Shown here piece by piece: positions 41,315-50,810 of a stretch of 64,000 nucleotides of DNA. Location: contig NZ_AP022583.1 in NCBI RefSeq assembly GCF_010731635.1, forward strand, positions 2,790,001-2,854,000. The letters are read 5' to 3'. The position numbers and the translations under genes are program-made. How positions within the stretch are numbered: the first letter of the stretch is position 1; every line of letters begins with the position of its first letter. This DNA comes from Mycobacterium noviomagense (GTDB lineage: Bacteria > Actinomycetota > Actinomycetes > Mycobacteriales > Mycobacteriaceae). A model generated the notes under the pieces. That model was not told the DNA's origin. It searched no databases and worked only from the letters and a program-made list of their open reading frames with translations.

Positions 41315-41654
41315 TTAATTCCCTCTCTACACGTCCATGGGTAAGCGCGTACGCGAACGCATGACCCATGTAACTGATTCGAGCGGTGTCGGCGATGACA
41401 ACTCGGCACGAATAACCTAGGAGCGGAGCCGAATTCCAGTCAACAGCGGCGCGGCCCGCGGAATGCGTTGCCGCAGCTTGAGAATTTACTTCACGTTCAT
41501 CCGTGTGATGCATTCACCCGTGCAAGCATGCTAATGAGGGGCCGGGTGATGCTGGTATTTCGACTTCGGGTCGACCGGTATCGAACCATTTATAAGCCGA
41601 CCGGCGTCAGCTGGTTAATATTGCGGTAACCGAGAAACCACAAACTTTTAACTA
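41315..41654. promoter_or_regulatory. Divergent intergenic region between whiB3 and the Rv3415c-like gene
   Basis: 340 bp without an ORF of note. Next to whiB3 an inverted repeat pairs CATGGGT (about 41336) with ACCCATG (about 41364) around GCGTACGC. The right end (41580-41654) is clearly AT-richer than the surroundings (TTTATAAG, TTAATATT, AACTTTTAACTAATG) and probably holds the promoter of the rightward gene, which may be nearly leaderless. Confidence 0.55.
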
Positions 41655-42482
41655 ATGTGTCCCGCGAATATTGGCCGCGATGTATTGACCGAGTCAACTT
41701 TGAGCGCCGCCGCGTTCGGCGACCGGCCCGGCTGCTGGCCGCTGCCGACCGCGACCACACCGTACCAACGGTGGTTGCGCGCAGTCGCCGCCGGCGGCCA
41801 AGGTCGCTACGGTAGCGCCCACAGCGACCTCGCGGCGCTGCTGCGCAGCGCACCCACTGGGCGGCTGGCCTCCTTGGCGCACAGCACCCAGGGCTCGTTT
41901 TTGCGCCAGCTCGGCTGGCATGCGCTCGCCCGGCACTGGGACGGTCGGGCTTTGGCGGTGGCCGGTGACGACGCTGAGGCCACTGCCGACGCGCTGATCG
42001 GGCTGGCCGCCGACGCCCTCGGGCTCGGGCGTTTCGCCGCGGCGGAGACGCTGCTGGCCCGGGCGGACAAGGTGTTGTCTGCAGCCGAGATTCCGGTGCA
42101 GCGCTTGGCCGTGCGCCACGCCTGGGTTGCGGCCGAGCTGGCGATGGTGACCGGTGAGGGCGCCACTGCGGTACGGCATGCCGAAGCGGCCGTCGCCTTG
42201 GCAAACGCCGGTGGCTTCGTGTCGGCGCGGCACCGCGCCAAGAGCGACGTGGTGTTGGCTGCGGCCCTGTGCAGCGCCGGCGATCTCGATCGGGCCCGCA
42301 CAGTCGGTGACGACACGCTGGAGGCGACCGCCCGGTTGGGTTTGGTGCCGCTGCGCTGGGCGCTGGCCTGCCTGCTGCTCGACATCCAAAGCGCAACGCA
42401 CACAACGCAACAGCTGCGTGAGCTTCGGGAAACCTGCGTGGAATGGGTGCGCCACGCCGGCGGAACCTGGTGCGCGCCTTAA
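41655..42482 (+). CDS. Helical-repeat protein, Rv3415c-like
   Basis: 275-aa Ala/Leu-rich protein, predicted all-helical with a TPR-like pattern of helix pairs (AEALLARAD, ALIGLAADALGLGRF, AALCSAGDLDRARTV). No signal or membrane segment. Length and position match the hypothetical Rv3415c just upstream of sigD. The ATG at 41655 is used; a TTG at 41685 (LTESTLSAAAF) is an alternative. It may act with SigD, but only neighbourhood supports this. Confidence 0.8.
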   Translation: MCPANIGRDVLTESTLSAAAFGDRPGCWPLPTATTPYQRWLRAVAAGGQGRYGSAHSDLAALLRSAPTGRLASLAHSTQGSFLRQLGWHALARHWDGRALAVAGDDAEATADALIGLAADALGLGRFAAAETLLARADKVLSAAEIPVQRLAVRHAWVAAELAMVTGEGATAVRHAEAAVALANAGGFVSARHRAKSDVVLAAALCSAGDLDRARTVGDDTLEATARLGLVPLRWALACLLLDIQSATHTTQQLRELRETCVEWVRHAGGTWCAP

Positions 42483-42570
42483 CGGTTGAAGCGCCGATCG
42501 GCCGTTATCGTCAATCTGTGCAACAAAGCCGGGATGTGTCCGGTTCGTAACGTTGGAGAGACCGCGGCCG

Positions 42571-43149
42571 ATGACAATTGACGGAGAGCGTTTCGACGCC
42601 GTCGTTGCCAAGGCTGTGGCGGGCGATCGGGATGCGCTTCGAGAGGTGTTGGAGACCATCCGGCCGATCGTGGTTCGATACTGCCGCGGGCGGATCGGTA
42701 CCGCGGAACGGGGCGGTCTTTCAGCGGATGACGTGGCTCAGGAGGTGTGCTTGGCCGCCATCACGGCGCTGCCGCGCTACCGGGACCAGGGACGCCCGTT
42801 CCTGGCCTTCGTGTACGGCATCGCCGCCCACAAGGTTGCCGACGCGCACCGCGCCGCCGGCCGCGATCTGTCCTATCCCGCCGAAGAGCTTCCCGAAGCC
42901 CACTCGGCCGAGGCCGGCCCTGAGCAGATAGCTCTCGAGGCGGAATCGGTCGCCCGAATGAACGAGTTGCTCGACGTCCTGCCCGAGAAGCAACGGGAGA
43001 TCATCATCATGCGCGTCGTCGTCGGCTTGAGCGCCGAGGAAACTGCCAGCGCCGTCGGCACCACTCCCGGAGCGGTCCGGGTGGCTCAGCATCGGGCGCT
43101 GAGCCGACTGAAGTCTGAGATCGTCGCAGCGGGGCGTGATTATGTCTGA
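42571..43149 (+). CDS. sigD: ECF RNA polymerase sigma factor SigD
   Basis: 192-aa ECF sigma factor. Region 2 (about 20-100) contains DDVAQEVCLAAITALPRYR and FLAFVYGIAAHKVADAHR; region 4 (about 130-185) contains LPEKQREIIIMRVVVGLSAEETA and the helix-turn-helix TTPGAVRVAQHRALSRLK. The start is ATG 42571 with GGAGAG 10 bp upstream; an in-frame TTG lies at 42553. Its end overlaps rsdA, the anti-sigma gene. In M. tuberculosis SigD acts in stationary-phase and starvation responses. Confidence 0.95.
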   Translation: MTIDGERFDAVVAKAVAGDRDALREVLETIRPIVVRYCRGRIGTAERGGLSADDVAQEVCLAAITALPRYRDQGRPFLAFVYGIAAHKVADAHRAAGRDLSYPAEELPEAHSAEAGPEQIALEAESVARMNELLDVLPEKQREIIIMRVVVGLSAEETASAVGTTPGAVRVAQHRALSRLKSEIVAAGRDYV

Positions 43150-44188
43150 TTTCACCTCGGATTTCGGTCGGTCGCCGGCGGACCAGCCGTCGCTGGAGGC
43201 GATCGCCCGCAGCGACCGGTTCCTCGACGCGCTGGCCACCCGAGAGTCGGTCGACGTCGCCGACCCCGACGACGAGGTGCTGGCCGCGCTGCTCGAAGAG
43301 TGGCGCGACGACCTGCGCTGGCCAGAGGCGAGTGCGCTGGTCTCCGAGGAGGAGGCCGCCGTTGCGCTGCAGATCGGGCTGGCTGCTCGGCAGCGCACCC
43401 GGCGCGCGTTGGCGATGGTCGGGTCGGTGGCCGCAGCAGTGTTGGCGCTCGGCGGGTCTGGCGCGATGGTGGGTACCGCTCATCCGGGCGACGCGCTATA
43501 CGGGGTGCACACCATGCTGTTCGGTGAGCCGTCGTCCGCCCACGACGACGCGGTCGAATTGGCCGCCAAGACCGAACTCGCACAGGTTCAACAGATGATC
43601 GCGCAAGGCCAATGGGACCAGGCGCAGGACAAGCTGGCCGCGGTCAGTAGCACCGTGCAATCCGTCAACGACTCCAACCGCAAACAGGGCCTGATCGATC
43701 AGGTCAACCAGCTGAACGCCAAAGTGGCGACCCGCGACCCGAACGCGACGCTGACACCCAGCTCTGCGCCAACCAGCGGCACAGGCTCACCGTCCGTCTC
43801 GGCGTCGGTGTCGGCGGCGTCGTCAACCACCGCATCGGCACCGCCGGAAGCCACCTCGAGCACCAGCATCGGCCCATCGGCCACCGACGCGACCACCACC
43901 AGCCCGGCCGCGTCGTCGTCGCCGAGCACCAGCCCGGCCGCGTCGTCGTCGCCTACGTCTGCACCGTCGTCGCCACTCCAGCAGACCGCGGGCACCACGT
44001 CGCCGAATTCCGCGCCCGCGCAATCACCTTCGCAAGTAGTTAGCGTCACACCCGCGACGCCGTCGGCCGCCCCCTCCGCCAATACCAGCGTGCCCAAAGC
44101 GGGCGACACGGCGGCGCAGACGTCGGCTGCCGCTACCAGCCCGGTGCTCACCCCCAGTCCGCAGCCGGTTCCGGGCGCGGGCGGGTAG
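43142..44188 (+). CDS. rsdA: Anti-sigma-D factor RsdA
   Basis: Membrane-anchored anti-sigma factor for SigD. The N-terminal cytoplasmic part (about 1-85) includes LAALLEEWRDDLRWPEASALVSEEEA, the SigD-binding region I recall from Rv3413c. One membrane helix follows (about 87-108, AMVGSVAAAVLALGGSGAMVG), then an extracytoplasmic HPGDALYGVHTMLF segment and a long Ser/Thr/Pro/Ala-rich tail. ATG 43142 is chosen; a GTG lies two codons earlier at 43136. The start sits inside sigD (8-bp overlap). At 348 aa it is longer than the ~299 aa recalled for M. tuberculosis, through expansion of the tail. Confidence 0.9.
   Translation: MSDFTSDFGRSPADQPSLEAIARSDRFLDALATRESVDVADPDDEVLAALLEEWRDDLRWPEASALVSEEEAAVALQIGLAARQRTRRALAMVGSVAAAVLALGGSGAMVGTAHPGDALYGVHTMLFGEPSSAHDDAVELAAKTELAQVQQMIAQGQWDQAQDKLAAVSSTVQSVNDSNRKQGLIDQVNQLNAKVATRDPNATLTPSSAPTSGTGSPSVSASVSAASSTTASAPPEATSSTSIGPSATDATTTSPAASSSPSTSPAASSSPTSAPSSPLQQTAGTTSPNSAPAQSPSQVVSVTPATPSAAPSANTSVPKAGDTAAQTSAAATSPVLTPSPQPVPGAGG
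43897..43953 (+). repeat. Tandem 30-bp-period repeat in rsdA tail
   Basis: A 27-bp unit beginning CACCAGCCCGGCCGCG occurs at 43897-43923 and 43927-43953, encoding TSPAASSSP twice in the low-complexity extracytoplasmic tail of RsdA. It is a likely slippage site that can vary tail length. Confidence 0.85.
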
Positions 44189-44233
44189 CAGTTACACGGA
44201 TGCGCTTAGCGCGCAGGAGATGTCGTCGAGCGC

Positions 44234-44647
44234 TCAGCGGCGCCCGTGATAACCCTCGCTGTCGGAGGTCGCCTCGTTGAGCGAGGCGTCGGCGTATCCG
44301 CGGCAGTAGTCCCAGGTGACGTAGGCGTCCGGTTCCGGGTCGTAGGCCGGCTCGTGCGGGCGGACAGTGCCGTCGACCAACAACTGCAGCAGGTTGGCGC
44401 GCAACATGTCCCAGTCGTGGTAGTGGTCCTGCTGGCATTCGTCACAGCAGACCACGAGGCCGCGGATTCCCTTGTGCGCCAACAAAGCCTCGTATACGGC
44501 GAGGTCGGCCAGGTCGGCTTCCACCGCCATCCTTTCCTGCGGGTCCAGCGGCTCACCCGGCTCGACGGCATCCAGCGCCGCCGAGGGGTCACAGGGGTCG
44601 TCGGCGAACGGGTCGGGCGGCAAACCCGGTGGTAGGTAGTCGCGCAC
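44234..44647 (-). CDS. DUF5319 protein, Rv3412-like
   Basis: 137-aa acidic cytoplasmic protein. Conserved elements are LPPGLPPDPFADDP at the N-terminus, DPQERMAVEADLADL, VVCCDECQQDHYHDWDMLRANLLQLL with a Cys-Cys-x-x-Cys cluster that might bind metal, and the terminal TWDYCRGYADAS. It matches Rv3412 in length and in its position between rsdA and guaB2. Function unknown. Convergent with rsdA, divergent from guaB2. Confidence 0.85.
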   Translation of the reverse strand: MRDYLPPGLPPDPFADDPCDPSAALDAVEPGEPLDPQERMAVEADLADLAVYEALLAHKGIRGLVVCCDECQQDHYHDWDMLRANLLQLLVDGTVRPHEPAYDPEPDAYVTWDYCRGYADASLNEATSDSEGYHGRR

Positions 44648-44760
44648 GCCTCCACATTACGCAGCGTGGCTGCCATCGCGCCAGCGGAACCGCCGGGCCG
44701 CAGCAAGCTGCCGCGATGCCGCGCGGCGCGCGTCGTCACCGCAGGGGGTTGAGCCGATAG

Positions 44761-46380
<1,620 letters not shown>

Positions 46381-46400
46381 ATTGGTCCCACATGCGTGAC

Positions 46401-47528
46401 ATGGTCGAGATCGGCATGGGCCGCACAGCCCGTCGCACCTATGAACTCGACGACGTCAACATCGTGCCGAGCCGGCGCACCCGCTCGTCGAAGGACGTCT
46501 CGACGGCGTGGCAGCTCGACGCGTACCGGTTCGAGATTCCCGTCGTCTCGCACCCCACCGACGCGCTGGTGTCCCCGGAGTTCGCGATCGAGCTTGGCCG
46601 GCTGGGCGGGCTCGGGGTGCTCAACGGCGAAGGGCTGATCGGCCGGCATGCCGACTATCAGGCCAAGATCGCCCAAGTCATCGAAGCCGCCGAAAAAGAG
46701 CCCGAGCCGTCGGCGGCCATCCGGCTGCTGCAGCAGCTGCACGCCGCGCCGCTCGACCCCGACTTGCTGGGGGCGGCGGTGGCGCGCATCCGCGAAGCCG
46801 GGGTGATCACCGCGGTGCGGGTCAGCCCGCAGAACGCTCAGGCACTCACGCCGGCGCTGGTGGCGGCGGGGATCGACCTATTGGTCATCCAGGGCACGAT
46901 CGTCTCCGCCGAACGCGTGGCCAGCGACGGCGAGCCGCTCAACCTCAAGACCTTCATAGCCGAGCTCGACGTGCCCGTGGTGGCCGGCGGTGTGCTCGAC
47001 CACCGCACCGCTCTGCATCTGATGCGCACCGGTGCTGCTGGCGTCATCGTCGGCTACGGCTCCACCCAGGGAGTGACGACCAGCGACGAAGTGCTGGGCA
47101 TCAGCGTGCCGATGGCCACCGCCATCGCCGACGCAGCCGCCGCCCGCCGCGAATACCTCGACGAAACCGGCGGCCGCTACGTGCATGTGCTGGCCGACGG
47201 CGACATCCACACCTCCGGCGACCTGGCCAAGGCCATCGCTTGCGGCGCCGACGCGGTGGTGCTGGGCACGCCGCTGGCCGAGGCCGCCGAGGCGCTTGGT
47301 GACGGGTGGTTCTGGCCCGCGGCGGCCGCGCACCCGTCGCTGCCCCGGGGCGCGCTGTTGCAAGTGGCGGTCGGGGAGCGGGCGCCGCTGCGGCAGGTGC
47401 TGGGCGGTCCGTCCGACGATCCGTTCGGGACCCTGAACCTCGTCGGCGGGCTGCGCCGGTCGATGGCCAAGGCCGGCTACTGCGACCTCAAGGAATTCCA
47501 GAAGGTCGGGCTGACCGTCGGCAGCTGA
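46401..47528 (+). CDS. guaB3: IMPDH-family protein GuaB3
   Basis: 375-aa IMPDH/GMP-reductase-fold protein of the actinobacterial GuaB3 class. It lacks CBS domains, and the loop where IMPDH carries its catalytic Cys reads VGYGSTQGVTT, with no cysteine. It is therefore not a standard IMP dehydrogenase; related proteins in other phyla have been linked to GMP reduction. The function in mycobacteria is unsettled. ATG 46401 (MVEIGMGRT) gives the conserved length; ATG 46392 is a possible start three codons earlier. Confidence 0.93.
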   Translation: MVEIGMGRTARRTYELDDVNIVPSRRTRSSKDVSTAWQLDAYRFEIPVVSHPTDALVSPEFAIELGRLGGLGVLNGEGLIGRHADYQAKIAQVIEAAEKEPEPSAAIRLLQQLHAAPLDPDLLGAAVARIREAGVITAVRVSPQNAQALTPALVAAGIDLLVIQGTIVSAERVASDGEPLNLKTFIAELDVPVVAGGVLDHRTALHLMRTGAAGVIVGYGSTQGVTTSDEVLGISVPMATAIADAAAARREYLDETGGRYVHVLADGDIHTSGDLAKAIACGADAVVLGTPLAEAAEALGDGWFWPAAAAHPSLPRGALLQVAVGERAPLRQVLGGPSDDPFGTLNLVGGLRRSMAKAGYCDLKEFQKVGLTVGS

Positions 47529-47544
47529 AGGTTAGGCTGGGCCG

Positions 47545-49278
47545 ATGGAACCTGACTACGACGTCTTGATCATCGGTTCGGGTTTCGGGGGCAGCGTCAC
47601 CGCGCTTCGGCTGACGGAGAAGGGGTATCGCGTCGGGGTCCTCGAAGCTGGTCGCCGGTTCGCCGATCACGAGTTCGCCAAGACCTCCTGGAACTTGCGC
47701 AAGTTCCTGTGGGCGCCCAAGCTCGGCTGCTACGGCATCCAGCGCATCCATCTGCTGCGCAACGTGATGATCCTTGCCGGGGCCGGCGTGGGCGGCGGAT
47801 CGCTGAACTACGCCAACACCCTGTACGTGCCGCCGGAGCCGTTCTTCAACGACCGGCAGTGGTCGCACATTACCGACTGGCGCGCCGAGCTGATGCCGCA
47901 CTACGAGCAGGCGCAGCGCATGCTCGGCGTCGTGCGCAACCCGACATTCACCGACGCCGACCGCATCGTCAAAGAGGTCGCCGACGAAATGGGCTTCGGT
48001 GACACCTGGGTGCCCACTCCGGTCGGGGTGTTCTTCGGTCCGGACGGCAAGAAAGCGCCCGGCAAGACGGTGCCCGACCCCTATTTCGGCGGCGCGGGCC
48101 CAGCCCGCACCGGCTGCCGCGAAGTCGGCGAGTGCATGACCGGCTGTCGGCACGGCGCCAAGAACACTCTGGTAAAGAACTATCTCTACCTCGCGGAAAG
48201 CGCTGGGACCCAAGTGCATCCGATGACCACGGTCACCGGCTTCGAGCAGCTGCCCGACGGGACATGGCGGGTGCAGACCGTGCGCACCGGCCGCTGGGTG
48301 CGCAAGCAGAAGAAGACGTTCACCGCGACGCACCTGGTGCTGGCCGCCGGAACCTGGGGCACCCAGCACCTGCTGTTCAAGATGCGCGACAAGGGCAAGC
48401 TGCCCAAGCTGTCCGAGCGGCTCGGCGTGCTCACCCGAACCAACTCGGAATCCATCGTCGGTGCCGGAAAGCTCGAAGTCTCACCGGATCTCGACCTCAC
48501 CCATGGGGTGGCGATCACGTCGTCGATCCACCCGAGCTCCGACACCCACATCGAGCCCGTGCGCTACGGCAAAGGCTCCAACGCGATGGGGCTGCTGCAG
48601 ACGCTGATGACCGACGGGCCAGGCCCGGAAGGCACCGACGTGCCGCGGTGGCGACAGTTGATCCGGCAGGCCGGCGAAGATCCGCGCGGCACCATGCGGT
48701 TGCTCAACGTGCGCCAGTGGAGCGAGCGGACATTGATCGCGCTGGTGATGCAGAACCTGGACAACTCGATCACCACGTTCACCAAGCGTGGGTTGTTCGG
48801 CCGCCGGTATTCCAGCAAGCAGGGTCACGGCGAGCCCAACCCGACGTGGATTCCTGTCGGCAACAGGGTGACTCGGCGCATCGCGGAGAAGATCGACGGT
48901 GTCGCCGGCGGCACCTGGGGCGAGCTGTTCAACATCCCGTTGACGGCGCACTTCCTCGGCGGCGCTGCGATCGGCGACAGCCCCGAACACGGCGTCATCG
49001 ACCCGTATCAGCGGGTGTACGGCTATCCGACGCTGTCCGTGCACGACGGCGCGGCGATCTCGGCGAATCTTGGTGTGAACCCGTCACTTTCGATCACCGC
49101 GCAGGCCGAGCGGGCTGCCTCGCTGTGGCCCAACAAGGGACAGGACGATCTGCGGCCCGGCCAGAATGAGCCCTACCGTCGGCTGGAGCCGATCGCGCCC
49201 AAACACCCGGTGGTGCCCGCCGACGCGCCAGGTGCGCTGCGGTGGCTGCCGATCGAGCCGATCAGCTCGGCCGGCTAG
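47545..49278 (+). CDS. choD: Cholesterol oxidase, GMC oxidoreductase family
   Basis: 577-aa FAD enzyme, the ChoD-type GMC oxidoreductase of mycobacteria. It begins [18 protein letters not shown] (FAD dinucleotide fold, residues 5-22), then the [14 protein letters not shown] block, [16 protein letters not shown], and a C-terminal [15 protein letters not shown] / [13 protein letters not shown] segment with the conserved Asn. Whether it truly oxidises cholesterol in vivo is debated for the M. tuberculosis protein. Third gene after guaB2-guaB3. Confidence 0.93.
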   Translation: MEPDYDVLIIGSGFGGSVTALRLTEKGYRVGVLEAGRRFADHEFAKTSWNLRKFLWAPKLGCYGIQRIHLLRNVMILAGAGVGGGSLNYANTLYVPPEPFFNDRQWSHITDWRAELMPHYEQAQRMLGVVRNPTFTDADRIVKEVADEMGFGDTWVPTPVGVFFGPDGKKAPGKTVPDPYFGGAGPARTGCREVGECMTGCRHGAKNTLVKNYLYLAESAGTQVHPMTTVTGFEQLPDGTWRVQTVRTGRWVRKQKKTFTATHLVLAAGTWGTQHLLFKMRDKGKLPKLSERLGVLTRTNSESIVGAGKLEVSPDLDLTHGVAITSSIHPSSDTHIEPVRYGKGSNAMGLLQTLMTDGPGPEGTDVPRWRQLIRQAGEDPRGTMRLLNVRQWSERTLIALVMQNLDNSITTFTKRGLFGRRYSSKQGHGEPNPTWIPVGNRVTRRIAEKIDGVAGGTWGELFNIPLTAHFLGGAAIGDSPEHGVIDPYQRVYGYPTLSVHDGAAISANLGVNPSLSITAQAERAASLWPNKGQDDLRPGQNEPYRRLEPIAPKHPVVPADAPGALRWLPIEPISSAG

Positions 49279-50171
49279 CTTGCTATCGCCTGAAGGGGCG
49301 CTCCGCTGATCACCCGGCTGGGCTGCCCGTGCACATCGACGGGCACATCGCCCATCAACGTGAGCCTGTGCATGAGCCGACGCTGGTCGTCGTAGTCGTC
49401 CACGGCACGGTGCTGGGTGGCCCGGTTGTCCCAGATAGCGACGTCGCCGTACTCCCAATTCCACCGGATCGTGTTCTCCGGCATGGTGATTCGCCGTTGC
49501 AGCAGCTCGAGCAGCACATGTGACTCGTGGCTGTCCAGACCGACGAACCCGCGCACGAAATTCCCCGCCAGCAGCGTGCGCTCGCCGGTCTCCGGATGCA
49601 CCCGCACCACCGGATGCTCGGTGTGGAAATCGGGCTTTTCGAACGCCTCCTGAAACGCGCGCTGTTCCTCGCTGAGCGCCTCGGCCCTTATGTAGTCGAA
49701 TCGGTTGCTGTGCAGTGCCCACAGGTTCTCAGTGAGGCACTTGAGTGGTTCGGGCAGCGCCGCGTAGGCCGCGGCCGTCGATGCCCACAGCGTCGAGCCA
49801 CCGTAGCTGGGCAGCTCGACGGCCCGCAGGATCGATGCGGCGGGATAGTTCGCGACAAACGTGACATCGGTATGCCAGCGGGTCGCCTTGCCGTACTCGG
49901 AGTTGATCGGGGTGATGACGGGCGCGTTCTCGGCGGCGAGATACTTCGCGGCCGGGTGCCCGATCGGAGTGCCCAGCAGCCGGGCGAACGCCAGCTGCTC
50001 GGCGTCGTCGAGATGGTGCTGACCGCGGAAGAAGATCACCCGGTGGCCCAGCAGTGCCCGGCGAATCGTGTCGACCGCGGCGGAGTCGAGGTCACCGCGC
50101 AGGCGTACGCCGTCGACTCGGGCGCCGATCCGGCTGCCGAGCTTGGTGATGGTAATCGGAGAAGTGGTCAT
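49275..50171 (-). CDS. atsK: Fe(II)/2-oxoglutarate-dependent alkylsulfatase (TauD/AtsK family)
   Basis: 298-aa non-haem iron dioxygenase closely resembling M. tuberculosis Rv3406, which cleaves alkyl sulfates oxidatively. Iron ligands are visible as HTD (RWHTDVTF) and the distal His in THQRAVDDY... region (ATQHRAVDD), with the 2OG-binding Arg in HRLTLMGD. The true N-terminus is ATG 50171 (MTTSPITIT); the frame upstream to 50231 crosses the operator region. It is divergent from a TetR gene with two palindromic operators between them. Confidence 0.93.
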   Translation of the reverse strand: MTTSPITITKLGSRIGARVDGVRLRGDLDSAAVDTIRRALLGHRVIFFRGQHHLDDAEQLAFARLLGTPIGHPAAKYLAAENAPVITPINSEYGKATRWHTDVTFVANYPAASILRAVELPSYGGSTLWASTAAAYAALPEPLKCLTENLWALHSNRFDYIRAEALSEEQRAFQEAFEKPDFHTEHPVVRVHPETGERTLLAGNFVRGFVGLDSHESHVLLELLQRRITMPENTIRWNWEYGDVAIWDNRATQHRAVDDYDDQRRLMHRLTLMGDVPVDVHGQPSRVISGAPLQAIAS

Positions 50172-50197
50172 GCTGGGTCCTTTGGCTGCGCCGTTGT

Positions 50198-50239
50198 GTA
50201 GTCGCTTGACTACATACGGTACTGTAGTCATATGACTAC
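50198..50239. promoter_or_regulatory. Two palindromic operators between atsK and tetR
   Basis: GTAGTCGCTTGACTAC (50198-50213) and GTAGTCATATGACTAC (50224-50239) share the inverted half-site GTAGTC...GACTAC, centres 26 bp apart. The second is a perfect 16-bp palindrome and covers the first assigned start codon of the tetR gene (50232), so that gene may begin at ATG 50244 or be translated from a nearly leaderless mRNA. The position suits binding by the adjacent TetR protein, repressing both genes. Confidence 0.85.
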
Positions 50240-50795
50240 GGCGATGTCAACGCGTGACCAGATGCCGGTGGGACGGGAACAGGTTGCGGCGGCGATCCTG
50301 GCGGCCGCAGCTGACCTCTTCGCTGAGCGCGGTCCGACCGCGACGTCGATCCGCGATATCGCCGCCAGGTCAAAGGTCAACCACGGCTTGGTTTTTCGAC
50401 ACTTCGGCACCAAGGAGCAGTTGGTTGGCGCGGTGCTCGATCACTTGGGCATGACCACGACGACGTTGTTACAGACCGGTGCGCCGGCGGCCGAGGTGGA
50501 GCAGGCTTTCGACCGGCACATGCGGGTGATGGCCCGCGCATTGCTCGACGGCTATCCGGCGGGGCAACTGCAGACCCGGTTTCCCGGCGTGTCTCAGCTG
50601 CTGGATCAGGTTCGGCCACGCCACGACAGCGACCGCGAGGCACGCTTGGCTGTCGCGAATGCCGTTGCGCTGCAACTGGGTTGGCGGTTATTCGAGCCGT
50701 TCCTGCGCTCAGCTGCCGGTATCGAAGAGATGGCAGACGATGAGCTGCGGCAAGCGGTGGGTGCCGAAGTGGCCCGGATCATCCAACCGCACTGA
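50232..50795 (+). CDS. TetR-family transcriptional regulator
   Basis: 187-aa repressor, probably the Rv3405c homologue. The N-terminal helix-turn-helix (about 15-65) shows [40 protein letters not shown]; the remainder is a helical ligand/dimer domain. Start ATG 50232 lies within the operator palindrome; ATG 50244 (MSTRDQ) is the alternative. The expected target is the intergenic region shared with atsK, giving control by an unknown, possibly sulfate-ester-related ligand. Confidence 0.93.
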   Translation: MTTAMSTRDQMPVGREQVAAAILAAAADLFAERGPTATSIRDIAARSKVNHGLVFRHFGTKEQLVGAVLDHLGMTTTTLLQTGAPAAEVEQAFDRHMRVMARALLDGYPAGQLQTRFPGVSQLLDQVRPRHDSDREARLAVANAVALQLGWRLFEPFLRSAAGIEEMADDELRQAVGAEVARIIQPH

Positions 50796-50810
50796 CCCCC
50801 GGATCGTGCG

